A stretch of 64,000 bases of DNA. It comes from an uncultured Sutterella sp. GTDB lineage: Bacteria; Pseudomonadota; Gammaproteobacteria; Burkholderiales; Burkholderiaceae_F. The notes beneath the pieces are model-generated. The model ran no database searches and was not told the origin of the DNA. It saw nothing but the letters and a program-made list of their open reading frames with translations. Both the position numbers and the translations under genes were made by a program. The stretch lies in assembly GCA_900542805.1 (NCBI GenBank), contig UQOW01000001.1, forward strand, positions 118,285-182,284, read 5' to 3'. Of this stretch, positions 1 through 10,517 are shown piece by piece; position 1 is the stretch's first letter; the number at the start of each line of letters is the position of its first letter.

Positions 1-1120
1 TTCCGAAGAGCTTTTCCGCAAGACCGAACAGACCGGATAAAACCTTCGGAAGCGGAAAGTACGAACGCACTTGCTCTTCGTTAAAGCAGTACCGAGCTTC
101 ACGCAGTTTTTCGGACGCATAGGCTCTGTCCCACGATAAGAGCGGATCGATGCCGAGGGTATCCCGAGCGTAGTCCTCAAGCTCTTTGACATCACGACAG
201 CCGTACGGACGGGCACGTTTTGCCATGTCGGTTAAAAAGGCAATGACAGCTTCGGGGCTTTCGGCCATCTTGGTTGCCAGAGATAGCTCGGCGTAGTTTT
301 TAAATCCGAGTAGCTCGGCCTCTTTGGCGCGCAAGACAAGGAGGCGCTCGATAATCGGACCGTTGTCGCGTTCGGCAGGCCCTAAATCCGAAGCGCGTGT
401 TGCGTAGGCTTTGTGTAGGGTGTGACGCAGTTCGCGGTTTTGAGCGTACTGCATGACAGGCAAATAATCGGGGGCCGTCAGTCCGATTCGATACCCGTTT
501 TTGCCTGCCGCTTTAGCTCGTGCTCGATATAGGTCAAGCGCACTTTGCGGAATGCCGGCCAAGGGAGCGGCATTCTCAAAGTCAAGCGTAAAAGCATCGG
601 TGGCATCGAGTATGTTTTGACTAAAATGCTGCGAAAGTTCGGCGGTTTCTTGTGCAATGGCCTTCAGGGCCGCCTTTTCTTCTTCGGGAAGCTCCGCGCC
701 GCTTAGCCTGAAATCGCGGAGCGTATGATCGATGACACGCTTTTGTTCGGCTGTGAGTGTGGCAAACGCTCCGCTTTCTCGAATGGCTTTGTATTTGGCA
801 AAGAGCTTTTCGTTTTGCGCCAAATTCACCGAAAGCAACGTGACGTCCTGCAAGTTGGCTTCGTATACCTCACGCCAGTCCTTGGAATCGACGACACTCA
901 TTAAGTGCCCGACGGCTCCCCAAGCACGAAAAAGGCGCTCCTCGGCCTTGTGAAGCGGAAGTACCACATCCTGCCAGGTTGCCGGCGTTGCCTTGTCGGT
1001 GACGCGACTAAGGGCCTCGTTCACCTCGGCGATTAAAACACGCACGGCCGGTGTGACACACGAGGGAGCTAAGTTATCAAAGGCCAGTAAATCGCCCTGT
1101 TCAATCAGCGGGTTTGTCAT
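1..1120 (-). CDS. prlC: Oligopeptidase A (M3 metallopeptidase), 3' end outside window
   Basis: Cytosolic zinc oligopeptidase that degrades short peptides, including cleaved signal peptides. Only the N-terminal ~373 residues are present; the gene runs off the left edge, so the HEXXH zinc site expected further downstream is not visible. The start reads MTNPLIEQGD, matching the typical oligopeptidase A start MTNPLL. Other PrlC-like stretches are WQDVVLPLHKAEERL, AWGAVGHLMSVVDS and, at the edge, SEKLREARYCF followed by VRSYFPLPKVL. A GAGG motif lies about 6 nt upstream of the ATG at 1120. It begins 24 nt after the folD stop on the same strand, so the two are probably cotranscribed. Confidence 0.93.
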   Translation of the reverse strand, partial: MTNPLIEQGDLLAFDNLAPSCVTPAVRVLIAEVNEALSRVTDKATPATWQDVVLPLHKAEERLFRAWGAVGHLMSVVDSKDWREVYEANLQDVTLLSVNLAQNEKLFAKYKAIRESGAFATLTAEQKRVIDHTLRDFRLSGAELPEEEKAALKAIAQETAELSQHFSQNILDATDAFTLDFENAAPLAGIPQSALDLYRARAKAAGKNGYRIGLTAPDYLPVMQYAQNRELRHTLHKAYATRASDLGPAERDNGPIIERLLVLRAKEAELLGFKNYAELSLATKMAESPEAVIAFLTDMAKRARPYGCRDVKELEDYARDTLGIDPLLSWDRAYASEKLREARYCFNEEQVRSYFPLPKVLSGLFGLAEKLFG

Positions 1121-1144
1121 GGAAAACCTCAAAAAATAAAACGG

Positions 1145-2005
1145 TTAAGATCGGCGGTTTTCGGCGGCTCTCACGGTGTTTTCCAGGAGCATGGCGATGG
1201 TCATGGGACCGACGCCGCCCGGAACGGGACTTATGGCTCCGGCGACCTCGCGGACATTTTGTGTGTCCACATCGCCGCACAGTTTGTTGTTTTCATCGCG
1301 ATTGATTCCGACATCGATGACGACGGCTCCGGGTTTGATCATGTCGCGAGTAATCATGCGCGGGCGTCCGACGGCGGCAACGAGAATGTCGGCCTGACGC
1401 GTAAGGTCCTTAAGGTTCTTTGTTCGGCTGTGGGCAATAGTGACCGTGGCATTGCGCTCCAAAAGCAAGAGGGCGGCAGGTTTTCCGACGATGTTGCTGC
1501 GTCCGATGACCAGGGCGTTTTTCCCTTCCGGGTCGATGCCCGCCTCATCGATCATGCGCATGATGCCGGCAGGTGTGCAGGGGACGAACCCTTCGCGCTC
1601 GTGTTTGCCGACAAGAAGGCGCCCGGCGTTGAGGGCGTGAAATCCGTCGACGTCTTTATCCGGTCGAATTGCCGCAATGACTTTTTCGGCGCGAATATGT
1701 CGAGGAACAGGAAGCTGCACGAGGATGCCGTCGACGGTTTCGTCTTGATTGAGCTTTTCAATTAATTCGAGCAGTGAAGCTTCCGTCGTTTGGCTTGTCA
1801 GGCGATGTTCGAAACTGGTAATCCCGACTTCTTCGCAGGCACGAATTTTGTTGCGAACGTAAACCTGACTGGCCGAATCCTCTCCGACCAAAATCACGGC
1901 AAGCCCGGGCTTGTGTCCGTGTTGCTCAAGCGCCTTAACGCGATAGGTAAGTTCCCGGCGAATCTCTTGAGCCAGTTTCTTGCCGTCGATGAGTTTAGAG
2001 ACCAT
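1145..2005 (-). CDS. folD: Bifunctional methylene-THF dehydrogenase/cyclohydrolase FolD
   Basis: Interconverts 5,10-methylene-THF, 5,10-methenyl-THF and 10-formyl-THF, supplying one-carbon units for purines and formyl-Met-tRNA. At 286 aa it has normal family length. Visible signatures are the start [16 protein letters not shown], the [14 protein letters not shown] segment with the catalytic-type Tyr-x-x-x-Lys, the QLPVPRHI motif and the C-terminal [13 protein letters not shown] motif. The open frame extends 29 codons upstream, but the ATG at 2005 has an AGAAGGAAA ribosome-binding site and gives the family N-terminus. It overlaps the end of the upstream lipoprotein gene by 11 nt, suggesting translational coupling. 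Confidence 0.97.
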   Translation of the reverse strand: MVSKLIDGKKLAQEIRRELTYRVKALEQHGHKPGLAVILVGEDSASQVYVRNKIRACEEVGITSFEHRLTSQTTEASLLELIEKLNQDETVDGILVQLPVPRHIRAEKVIAAIRPDKDVDGFHALNAGRLLVGKHEREGFVPCTPAGIMRMIDEAGIDPEGKNALVIGRSNIVGKPAALLLLERNATVTIAHSRTKNLKDLTRQADILVAAVGRPRMITRDMIKPGAVVIDVGINRDENNKLCGDVDTQNVREVAGAISPVPGGVGPMTIAMLLENTVRAAENRRS

Positions 2006-3236
2006 ACGGTGTTGTTTCCTTCTGTAGTGTTTTTTCAGCTTTTTGGGATTGTGCGGCATCCACGAGGGCATCTCGAACGGCATCAGCTGCAATGCCGTTA
2101 AATTTAATGCGAAAGTCCGTAATCGGTTCGTTGTTTTTGAGGATACGGACCGGAATGACTTGCCTGACGTAGCCTGTTGTGGCTTTCGGAGTTAAAACCT
2201 CGGCAAATCCGATGCCGATGGATTTGGCATTGACGGGTTGAATCCCGAGGTCCGATTCGGCAACCGTGTCCGGTCGATTCAGTTCCAGAACACGTGTCCC
2301 GTGAATGATTTGAATCGTCCAGTTGCCCGAAACAGTGGTTGCGTCAGCACTTTTTTGGCAGAAAAGAGCTTCCGGATCAGCGTTATATAGGACATAGCGG
2401 CCTTTCTCGGCCACTTGTACCGAACGGACGGCACGCTTCTTGTTGCGCAAAACCGCCGAGCGCTTTGCCGTCGCTCCGTCTTTCTCAAAAGCAACGGCGT
2501 ACGGATGGGCCCGCGTGTGGTCGATGTACGACAAGCAGTACGGTTGCTTGTCCGTGAAATTTTTCAGGAGCTTTTCTAAGGTCGAGGCTCCCGTAAAGGC
2601 GTTGCCGAACGGTTGAATCACTTCATTGTCGCCGAGCCAGTAGGTAAAGCGATAGGCAACCGAGCCGCTCGGAAAGACCCGATCTTCGCGCATGTACCAA
2701 GCCAAGGTGTCGGGCTGATTGTTCGCATCCCGAAGAATTTGGCGTATCGGTTTTCCGGCAATGTTGTAGGCCGTAAGTTTCACAGCGTAGTTGACATCGG
2801 CTTTACCGCGGACTTTGACAAGAAGTCGTCCGTCGGGAAGAAGGCGGGCATCGGCTTTTCCCCAGTCGGTTACCGCCAGCCCGTTACGGTATAGCACGGA
2901 GGCACCCGTTCCCCAACTTAAGGCTTTTTCTCCGGCCCCCTGTCGCGTCTCGGTTACGATGTACGTTTCATCTCCGCCGCCTTCCAAGCGAAACACGCTT
3001 TCATCGGTTCCGTCAAAGGCGTGGGCGCCGTCGGTAAGGGCCTGGGTAATCGGAAGAGCAATTTCAGCCGCTCCGTACGGGGCTCTGACGTGTGACTCGG
3101 GTTGCCACGTCGAATCGGTAAATTCCGAATAGTGTGCCCGTGCTGTCGGCGGGGTTTGCTCGGAGGGCATAGAGGAACAGGCTACAAGAACGGCCGGTAC
3201 CATTGCAAGTAAAACACATCGGTAGGATTTGATCAT
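1995..3236 (-). CDS. Putative lipoprotein of unknown function (413 aa)
   Basis: Function not recognised. The N-terminus is a lipoprotein signal: MIKSYR, a hydrophobic stretch, then LVAC with the modifiable Cys at residue 20, followed by SSMPS. The remainder looks soluble, with many short beta-prone segments and no membrane span, so an envelope-anchored periplasmic protein is likely. It is the first gene of an apparent lipoprotein-folD-prlC transcription unit, and its 3' end contains the folD ribosome-binding site. A TACAAT hexamer lies on the minus strand about 35 nt upstream of the start, but no convincing -35 element was seen. Confidence 0.8.
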   Translation of the reverse strand: MIKSYRCVLLAMVPAVLVACSSMPSEQTPPTARAHYSEFTDSTWQPESHVRAPYGAAEIALPITQALTDGAHAFDGTDESVFRLEGGGDETYIVTETRQGAGEKALSWGTGASVLYRNGLAVTDWGKADARLLPDGRLLVKVRGKADVNYAVKLTAYNIAGKPIRQILRDANNQPDTLAWYMREDRVFPSGSVAYRFTYWLGDNEVIQPFGNAFTGASTLEKLLKNFTDKQPYCLSYIDHTRAHPYAVAFEKDGATAKRSAVLRNKKRAVRSVQVAEKGRYVLYNADPEALFCQKSADATTVSGNWTIQIIHGTRVLELNRPDTVAESDLGIQPVNAKSIGIGFAEVLTPKATTGYVRQVIPVRILKNNEPITDFRIKFNGIAADAVRDALVDAAQSQKAEKTLQKETTPYGL

Positions 3237-3300
3237 CGGAAGAGTCGCTACATGGTTGAAATGCTCAGATTGTAGAGGAAAGTCTATCGGCTGGGCTCAT

Positions 3301-3333
3301 AAAAAAGGCGGCGCCTTTTTCAAGACGCCGCCT
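3301..3333 (-). terminator. Intrinsic terminator of hppA
   Basis: On the minus strand, a GGCGGCG arm and a CGCCGCC arm flank a loop of about 12 nt, and six T follow. It lies 22 nt downstream of the hppA stop. Confidence 0.85.
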
Positions 3334-3354
3334 GATTGAGAGCCTACATCTTAA

Positions 3355-5403
3355 TCAGAGAATCGGGACAATCAACAGAGCCACGATGTTAATAATCTTG
3401 ATAAGCGGATTCACAGCGGGACCGGCCGTATCCTTGTAGGGATCGCCGACCGTGTCGCCCGTAACCGCAGCCTTGTGTGCTTCGCTGCCCTTGCCGCCGA
3501 AGTTGCCGTCTTCGATGTACTTCTTGGCGTTATCCCAGGCACCGCCGCCGGTTGTCATGGAGATGGCCACGAAGATACCTGTGACAATCGTCCCCATCAG
3601 GACGCCGCCCAAAGCTTGCGGACCTAAGCAAAGACCGACGAGAATCGGAACGACAACGGGCAGGACGGACGGAACAATCATTTCCTTAATAGCCGCCACA
3701 GTCAGCATGCCGACTGCTTTGGAGTAGTCCGGACGAGCCTTGCCTTCCATGATGCCCTTGATTTCCTTGAACTGACGACGCACTTCAATCACAACCGAGC
3801 CGGCAGCACGACCGACGGCTTCCATGGCCATAGCACCGAAGAGGTACGGAATCAAACCGCCGATAATCAAGCCGACAATTACGTACGGGTTCGAAAGATC
3901 GAAGGTAAAGTCGATGTTAAAGGCCTGCTTTAAGGCGTGTGTGTAGTCCGAGAACAGGACCAGAGCAGCCAGACCGGCAGAACCGATGGCGTAGCCCTTG
4001 GTGACGGCCTTGGTGGTGTTGCCGACCGCATCCAAGGGGTCGGTGACGTTACGAACCTTTTCATCGAGTTCGCTCATTTCGGCAATACCGCCGGCGTTGT
4101 CGGTAATCGGACCGTAGGCATCAAGTGCCACGACGATACCGGCCATCGTCAGCATCGAGGTTGCCGCAACGGCAACACCGTAAAGACCTGCAAGCGTGTA
4201 GCTGACCATAATGGCTGCCACGACGGAGAGAACGGGAAGCGCCGTGGCCTTCATGGAAACGGCCAAGCCTTCGATGATGTTCGTGCCGTGACCGGTCGTT
4301 GAGGCCTTAGCCACATCACGCACCGGGGCGTATTCGGTACCGGTGTAGTACTCGGTAATGACAACCATCAAACCCGTCAGAATCAGACCGACGATAGCCG
4401 AGCCGAAGAGGGCACCGGTCGAAACGCCTTCCGGAAGCATCGAGGCATCGGAGAAGACAAAGTCACCGACAAACCAGAACGCAACGGCAGCAATCACACC
4501 GGCGGAAATCAGACCGTAGTAAAGGGCAGTCATAATCTTCTTACCGGGGATGTACTTAACAAAGAACGTACCGATGATGGAAGCGATGATGGAAACCGCG
4601 CCCAAAAGGAGCGGGTATTCAACCATGCGCATCGCGTCGCCTGTGGTCGACAGGGCGCCGATCATCATCGTGGCAACGAGCGTGACGGCATAGGTTTCGA
4701 ACAAGTCAGCGGCCATACCGGCGCAGTCACCGACGTTATCACCGACGTTATCGGCAATGACGGCCGGATTGCGGGGATCGTCTTCCGGAATTCCGGCTTC
4801 AACCTTACCGACAAGGTCGGCACCGACGTCGGCACCCTTTGTGAAGATGCCGCCGCCTAAACGGGCGAAGATGGAAATCAGAGAAGAACCGAAAGCAAGA
4901 CCAATCAAAGGTTTGATTGTGTCATACAAACCGGCATTTTCCGGGGCCAGGAGCATTAGCACGGCCATGTAGCCGGCCACGCCCAACAGGCCGAGACCGA
5001 CAACGAGCATGCCCGTAATCGAGCCGCCCTTGAAGGCAACGTCCAAGGCTTCTTTCATACCGATGGACGCAGCCTGAGCCGTACGAACGTTTGCCTTAAC
5101 GGAAACGTTCATACCGATAAAGCCGCAGGCACCGGAAAGAACGGCACCGAGAGCGAAACCGACGGCAGTCTTCCAACCGAGCGCCGGAACGCAAAGAATC
5201 ACGACAAAGAGGACGGCACCCACAACCGCAATTGTGGTGTACTGCTTAGCCAAGTAAGCCTGAGCACCCTGCTGAATGGCAAGAGAAATCTCCTGCATGC
5301 GGGCGTTACCGGCGTCTTTGGCAAGCACCCAGCTGCGTGTAACAAGACCGAAAATCACGGCCACGATACCGGCAGCAATGGCGAGCCAGATAGCTGTAGT
5401 CAT
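3355..5403 (-). CDS. hppA: Membrane-bound proton-pumping pyrophosphatase
   Basis: Integral membrane pump coupling pyrophosphate hydrolysis to H+ (or Na+) export across the inner membrane; 682 aa with about 16 predicted membrane segments. The substrate-binding motifs are clear: [13 protein letters not shown], then an Asp-rich [21 protein letters not shown] stretch, and near the C-terminus [20 protein letters not shown]. The [17 protein letters not shown] segment carries Lys where K+-dependent enzymes have Ala, so a K+-independent subtype is inferred. The frame extends 24 codons upstream, but [12 protein letters not shown] is the family start. Such pumps recover energy from PPi made in biosynthesis, which suits an energy-limited anaerobe. 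Confidence 0.96.
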   Translation of the reverse strand: MTTAIWLAIAAGIVAVIFGLVTRSWVLAKDAGNARMQEISLAIQQGAQAYLAKQYTTIAVVGAVLFVVILCVPALGWKTAVGFALGAVLSGACGFIGMNVSVKANVRTAQAASIGMKEALDVAFKGGSITGMLVVGLGLLGVAGYMAVLMLLAPENAGLYDTIKPLIGLAFGSSLISIFARLGGGIFTKGADVGADLVGKVEAGIPEDDPRNPAVIADNVGDNVGDCAGMAADLFETYAVTLVATMMIGALSTTGDAMRMVEYPLLLGAVSIIASIIGTFFVKYIPGKKIMTALYYGLISAGVIAAVAFWFVGDFVFSDASMLPEGVSTGALFGSAIVGLILTGLMVVITEYYTGTEYAPVRDVAKASTTGHGTNIIEGLAVSMKATALPVLSVVAAIMVSYTLAGLYGVAVAATSMLTMAGIVVALDAYGPITDNAGGIAEMSELDEKVRNVTDPLDAVGNTTKAVTKGYAIGSAGLAALVLFSDYTHALKQAFNIDFTFDLSNPYVIVGLIIGGLIPYLFGAMAMEAVGRAAGSVVIEVRRQFKEIKGIMEGKARPDYSKAVGMLTVAAIKEMIVPSVLPVVVPILVGLCLGPQALGGVLMGTIVTGIFVAISMTTGGGAWDNAKKYIEDGNFGGKGSEAHKAAVTGDTVGDPYKDTAGPAVNPLIKIINIVALLIVPIL

Positions 5404-5534
5404 AACATAACTCCGAAACGTCTCTTTGACCGACGGACAATTACCGAGGATCTCAAAGACATGTTTATAAAACAAACAACAATAGAAATACGGGGCAAGA
5501 AGCCTGACGGCGTCTTACCTCGCAGTCAATCCAA

Positions 5535-6531
<997 letters not shown>

Positions 6532-7293
6532 TTATCGATTCGGAAAAACGGAACGCACGCGCTCAAGATCTTCTTGCGTATCAACGCCTGCCGGAAGATT
6601 TTCCGGCAAGACGGCCACGGCAATTTTGTAACCGTACCACATGGCGCGAAGTTGCTCGAGCGACTCAAAGCGCTCAATCGGGGAGCGCTTGAGGGTACTA
6701 AAGCGCTTTAAAAAGAGGGCTCGGTAGGCATACAGACCGATATGGTGGTAGGCCGTAAACCCCTCAGGAAGGCAACTTTTATCTTCGGCAAACGCATCGC
6801 GCGGCCAGGGAATCGGAGCACGGGAAAATGTCATGGCGTGACCGGTTCCGTCTAGCTCCACCTTAACGACATTGGGATTGAAAAAGGTTTGAACATCGGC
6901 AATCGGATGCGCAGCCGTTGCGATGGTGCTTTGAGGATCGGAGGCAAGCAATTCGGCTACTTGCCGAATTACGGGCGGCGGAATCAAAGGTTCGTCGCCT
7001 TGGACGTTGACAACAATGGTTTCATCGGAAAGCCGAAGTTTGTCGGCCGCCTCGGCTAAGCGATCTGTTCCGGTCGGGAGATCGGGGTCGGTCAAAACGG
7101 CTTCGACACCGTATTCGGAACAGGTCTTGGCAATAACCTCGGAATCGGCGGCCACGACAACGCGTTCAGCGCCGGATGCGACGGCCTGTTCGGCAACGCG
7201 CACGACCATCGGTTTGCCGGCAATATCTTTTAGGGGTTTGCCCGGCAGACGGGTTGATGTCATGCGGGACGGAATAATGGCGATAAAACTCAT
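6532..7293 (-). CDS. kdsB: 3-deoxy-manno-octulosonate cytidylyltransferase
   Basis: Activates KDO with CTP to CMP-KDO for lipid A-KDO assembly in the cytosol. At 253 aa it has normal length. Family motifs are IIPSRMTSTRLPGKPL at the N-terminus (nucleotide binding), DLPTGTDRLAEAA, VVNVQGDEPLIPP, and HHIGLYAYRALFLKRF before the C-terminal ERFESLEQLRAMWYG. Its start overlaps the stop of the upstream Trm112-like gene by 4 nt (ATGA), so lpxK, Trm112 and kdsB form a tight lipopolysaccharide operon, an arrangement common in Burkholderiales. Confidence 0.97.
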   Translation of the reverse strand: MSFIAIIPSRMTSTRLPGKPLKDIAGKPMVVRVAEQAVASGAERVVVAADSEVIAKTCSEYGVEAVLTDPDLPTGTDRLAEAADKLRLSDETIVVNVQGDEPLIPPPVIRQVAELLASDPQSTIATAAHPIADVQTFFNPNVVKVELDGTGHAMTFSRAPIPWPRDAFAEDKSCLPEGFTAYHHIGLYAYRALFLKRFSTLKRSPIERFESLEQLRAMWYGYKIAVAVLPENLPAGVDTQEDLERVRSVFPNR

Positions 7294-7502
7294 GAGCGAA
7301 CATCCTTGACGCGAGCTTGGGCAACTTCCTCGGGCGAAAGACCTCGCGCTTCCGAGGCCAGCATAACCGGAATGTCGTTAACGATTTTGAATCCGAGCGC
7401 ACATTTGGCGCAATGCAGTTCTGTCTTATCCGGGTTCATACGAAGCGGACCCTTGCAGACAGGGCAGACCAGAATTTCAGTAAGACGCGAGTCCATGGAC
7501 AT
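7290..7502 (-). CDS. Trm112/UPF0434 family small zinc-binding-like protein
   Basis: A 70-aa protein of the Trm112-like (YcaR/UPF0434) family. It begins MSMDSRLTEILVCPVCKGPL and has a second Cys pair in LHCAKCALGF, the typical CPxC...CxxC pattern, followed by IVNDIPVML. Its function in bacteria is not settled; eukaryotic Trm112 activates methyltransferases. The gene is almost always next to kdsB/lpxK, as here, with only 9 nt separating it from the lpxK stop. The first ATG at 7502 is preferred over the one two codons later because AAAGGA lies about 7 nt upstream of it. Confidence 0.93.
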   Translation of the reverse strand: MSMDSRLTEILVCPVCKGPLRMNPDKTELHCAKCALGFKIVNDIPVMLASEARGLSPEEVAQARVKDVRS

Positions 7503-7511
7503 GAGTTTCCT

Positions 7512-8531
7512 TTACTGACCGTGTGTTTTGATTTTTTCCAGAATACGGTCGATAAGAAATTGATCGAGCACCATCTCTAAATCAGCAACCCAGATGCGGG
7601 TATCTTGAGCGATTTGAGGAATCTGACGGCATTTGACAGCATCCTTTCCGGTAATCAAGATGATATCCGCATCAACGGCCGAGAAGGGATTGTCCGAAAA
7701 ATCGAAGTGATCGGGCAGGCGTATACCCCGACACGCAATGTCATGGGCATGGAGCATGCAAAAGAATCGATCCGGAAGAGCAATGCCGGCAGCCGCTTCC
7801 GTGCGCCAATGATTTTGAGCAATGCGCTCAGAGAGGTGATTAATTGAGTCGACCTGTCCGGTTGCCAACTGTATAACATGCCCGAGCTGGGATGACGCAA
7901 CAAAGCGCGGCGTACGTGTTGTTAAGGTTTCATGCGTTGCATTTAAAACAAGCGCATCGACGGAATCAAGTCGGCTCGGCGGTTCACGTAAGGGGCCGGC
8001 CGGAAGCACCCAGCCGTTCCCGAGGCCCCTGGCGCCGACAACGGCCAATTCCACGTCGCGTGCCAAGCGCAAATGTTGAAGACCGTCATCACTGACAATC
8101 ACGTCAACCTCCGGATGCGTTTTCAGTAAGGTTTGAGCGGCAGCGACTCGGTCGCGGTTGACGGCAACCGGGCAACGGGTGGCTTGGAAAATCAGGAGCG
8201 GTTCGTCACCGACTTCTGAGGCACGCGATGTATCGGAAACAAGGCGCGTTTGTTGACCGGAACCGGTATACCCACGACTGATGATTCCCGGGTGATGTCC
8301 TGCTTCCGTGAGTTTGTGCGCAAGAGCAATCGTAATGGGTGTTTTTCCGGTCCCGCCGACATAGATGTTCCCGACGACAACAACGGGAACGGGAACTTTT
8401 ACTGGGGTAATCCGCCTTTTCCGAATCCGCGTAATCAGTAGGAAGACGAGCGAAAACGGGGAAAGCAACCAGGCAAAGAGTCCGCGTTTTGCCCATTGGC
8501 GGTGAATCCATGCTTCAAAACATGCACGCAT
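7512..8531 (-). CDS. lpxK: Tetraacyldisaccharide 4'-kinase
   Basis: Inner-membrane-associated kinase phosphorylating the 4' position of the lipid A disaccharide; 339 aa. An N-terminal hydrophobic segment (LFAWLLSPFSLVFLLI) precedes the P-loop-like VGNIYVGGTGKTPI, and SRGYTG, DVIVSDDGLQH and GPLREP follow, all typical of LpxK. A GGAG motif lies about 9 nt before the ATG. It is the first gene of the lpxK-Trm112-kdsB group. In many relatives an msbA or exbD gene precedes lpxK; here the upstream side is a pseudogene region. Confidence 0.95.
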   Translation of the reverse strand: MRACFEAWIHRQWAKRGLFAWLLSPFSLVFLLITRIRKRRITPVKVPVPVVVVGNIYVGGTGKTPITIALAHKLTEAGHHPGIISRGYTGSGQQTRLVSDTSRASEVGDEPLLIFQATRCPVAVNRDRVAAAQTLLKTHPEVDVIVSDDGLQHLRLARDVELAVVGARGLGNGWVLPAGPLREPPSRLDSVDALVLNATHETLTTRTPRFVASSQLGHVIQLATGQVDSINHLSERIAQNHWRTEAAAGIALPDRFFCMLHAHDIACRGIRLPDHFDFSDNPFSAVDADIILITGKDAVKCRQIPQIAQDTRIWVADLEMVLDQFLIDRILEKIKTHGQ

Positions 8532-8725
8532 GGATGAATCTCCGAATCAATCTACAAGGAGGTTTGTCTTCTGACATGTGCTTCAAATTGTTGAAGGAAG
8601 TAGGCCTTCTTTGAAATTATGGATATGTGAATCATAGAGGAATTTTTGCGGCTTAGGCTTTCCGGACTCTCTCTTAAAATCATCGGGCGGTAAGAGTCAA
8701 AACGCACGAGGGCGACAGGGCTTGA

Positions 8726-9165
8726 GCTCTAGGCAATCGACTCGTTCTCAAGTTCGATAGGGTTACCGTCAGCCTGGACATGCGTCGTCTTTCGATGCAA
8801 ACACTATGGAAATTCCATCGGCTGATGGAAAAAGAGTGCGAAGCCATCGGACGGGAACGGGGCGTGCGTTTGAGTTTGACGACGTTCTCGTTTGCGAAGC
8901 TTCCGGTGCTGATTCGCGTGTTCGTTCACGCTCGGAGCGTGCAGCCGATCGGCACGGCCTCAAGGCAATCGATCTACCTTTCGGGGCAGGGCACGATGCA
9001 GCGGTGCTCTCGAATGCCGGCGTCCCCGTCGGGATGATTCTTGTGGCGAATTAAAACGGTTCCCACAATCGGTGCGAGGCTACGAAGATCGAGGACTTCC
9101 TGCAGGGAACGGAACTTCTTCGGCACACGGTCTGCGATTACGATAAGCCCTGGTCCGAAAGATAA
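8726..9165 (+). pseudogene. Remnant of an M20-family N-carbamoyl/allantoate amidohydrolase
   Basis: The C-terminal third of an M20-type amidohydrolase is recognisable but broken. In one frame from 8726: RVTVSLDMRRLSMQTLWKF, then EKECEAIGRERGVRL. Near 8865 the similarity moves to another frame: AFEFDDVLVCEAS, then AIDLPFGAGHDAAVLSNAGV and MILVAN. A TAA at 9052-9054 interrupts, and the same frame then continues NGSHN...IEDFLQGTELLRH up to a TAA at 9165. The GAGHDA and NGSHN segments are the conserved metal/substrate motifs of N-carbamoyl-amino-acid hydrolases and allantoate amidohydrolases. At least one frameshift and one internal stop make it non-functional. The 5' two-thirds is absent or unrecognisable in 8532-8725. 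Confidence 0.75.
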
Positions 9166-9192
9166 GGTAAGCGGAAAAGTTTCCCTGAAAGA

Positions 9193-10479
9193 TTAACTGC
9201 CCCAATCGGGGAAGGCTTCCTGAGACTCAAATCGCAGGAGTTCGGATTTGCTCGGATGGGGTAGCGTCAACTCTGAGGCATGTAGACACAGGCGCTTGCT
9301 TTTAACTTGATCGGCAAGAGCGCCGATACCATAGAAGGGGTCGCCGTCAATCGGAGTATTAAGGCCTATTGTGTGGGCACAGTGCACCCGCAACTGATGC
9401 GTGCGTCCTGTTGTCGGATAAAGAGAAACGAGGGCTTTCGGACCTTGTGCCGTCTGGATGACATCCGTCACTTCGTACAAGGTTTCCGAAGGTTTCCCGC
9501 CGGCGCTTTTCGGGATAACGCATTGCCGCGGAGTGTCCGTCCGGTTCGGGAAAAGTGCAAGATCGACGGTTCCGGATTGCTTTCGGGGAACTCCCGCAAG
9601 GCGTGCACGGTAACACTTCATGGCTCCGCCTGTGCGAAATGTTTCGCTTAAGGTCGCCAAGGCACTTGGAGTTCTGGCAAAAAGAAGAATACCGGATGTG
9701 TCCGTATCGAGCCTATGAACGACATAAAGGGGACCTTTGGTGCGCTCAAGCAGTGTTTTAGCATCAATCAGCTCTTTAATTCCCGGGACGGAGGCAAGTT
9801 TTGCCGGCTTGTCAATGACGAGAATGTCTTTATCTTCGTAAAGGATAGGGATGACGGGAACGTCGTCTTTTTCTCGCACGGGTTGCACAGTGCGGTGCGC
9901 AATGCCGGTTAAAAGCCAGTCAATGAGCGGCTTGGCACTTGTGCGCGACGGATAAAACGTTCCGTTACGGCGCATTTCGTGCGTCGGAGAGGGGCCGCAC
10001 CAAAATTCGTTCATGGCCACGGGGATCGACCCGTCTTGTGCTTTGATAAATTCACGGAGTAGTTGAACCGAGGGACTTTTCAGGGCATCTACAAGAGCGT
10101 ATCGCCAGAAGGCCTTGCGTCGTTCGATGACCTCACCCCCTTGTTTGTCGGGGCGTATCGGATATGGGGCAAAGAGCTTTTCCAGTAACTGCGTTAAAAG
10201 CAGTGTTTCGCCTTCTTTGTTTCGAAGCCGTATGAAGGGAACGTCTTTTTCTTGCATAAGAGGCCAGAGCCCCGTTTGTGTAATTGTCTCAAACGGACAA
10301 AGCCATGACGTCGGAATCGGCTCGGTGGCTAGATAAACGGTCTCGATTCCGTTTTTTCGTGTGATTAACGCACCGACGCGTCCGCAAAAGCCTGCCTCAG
10401 GTTTGAATGCTCGGGCAACTTCCAGCATGCTTCGGCTCGGTGCTTGCGAAAAGGGGCAGGGAAGAACGGTGGTTGCCAT
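9193..10479 (-). CDS. RluA-family RNA pseudouridine synthase with N-terminal extension
   Basis: Isomerises uridine to pseudouridine in rRNA and/or tRNA. The catalytic core occupies roughly residues 210-420: VIPILYEDKDILVIDKPAKL, then VVHRLDTDTSG with the catalytic Asp, and SLYPTTGRTHQLRVHC. The first ~200 residues (for example HEMRRNGTFYPSRTSAK) belong to the longer RluA-like subgroup rather than to E. coli RluA itself. At 428 aa it is about twice RluA length, so the exact target base cannot be assigned. It lies downstream of tctA on the same strand, separated by a strong terminator, so it is probably independently expressed. Confidence 0.88.
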   Translation of the reverse strand: MATTVLPCPFSQAPSRSMLEVARAFKPEAGFCGRVGALITRKNGIETVYLATEPIPTSWLCPFETITQTGLWPLMQEKDVPFIRLRNKEGETLLLTQLLEKLFAPYPIRPDKQGGEVIERRKAFWRYALVDALKSPSVQLLREFIKAQDGSIPVAMNEFWCGPSPTHEMRRNGTFYPSRTSAKPLIDWLLTGIAHRTVQPVREKDDVPVIPILYEDKDILVIDKPAKLASVPGIKELIDAKTLLERTKGPLYVVHRLDTDTSGILLFARTPSALATLSETFRTGGAMKCYRARLAGVPRKQSGTVDLALFPNRTDTPRQCVIPKSAGGKPSETLYEVTDVIQTAQGPKALVSLYPTTGRTHQLRVHCAHTIGLNTPIDGDPFYGIGALADQVKSKRLCLHASELTLPHPSKSELLRFESQEAFPDWGS

Positions 10480-10511
10480 AAAAAGGGCGGCAAAACGTGT
10501 GCTTTGCCGCC
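10480..10511 (-). terminator. Intrinsic terminator of the tctCBA operon
   Basis: On the minus strand the GGCGGCAAA and TTTGCCGCC arms (9 bp, loop of about 8 nt) are followed by a C and five T. It fills the space between the tctA stop (10518) and the next start (10479). Confidence 0.85.
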
Positions 10512-10517
10512 TAATCC

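Noticed and set aside
1259..1765. 168-codon plus-strand frame opposite folD
   Set aside because: Antisense to clear FolD sequence and without recognisable motifs.
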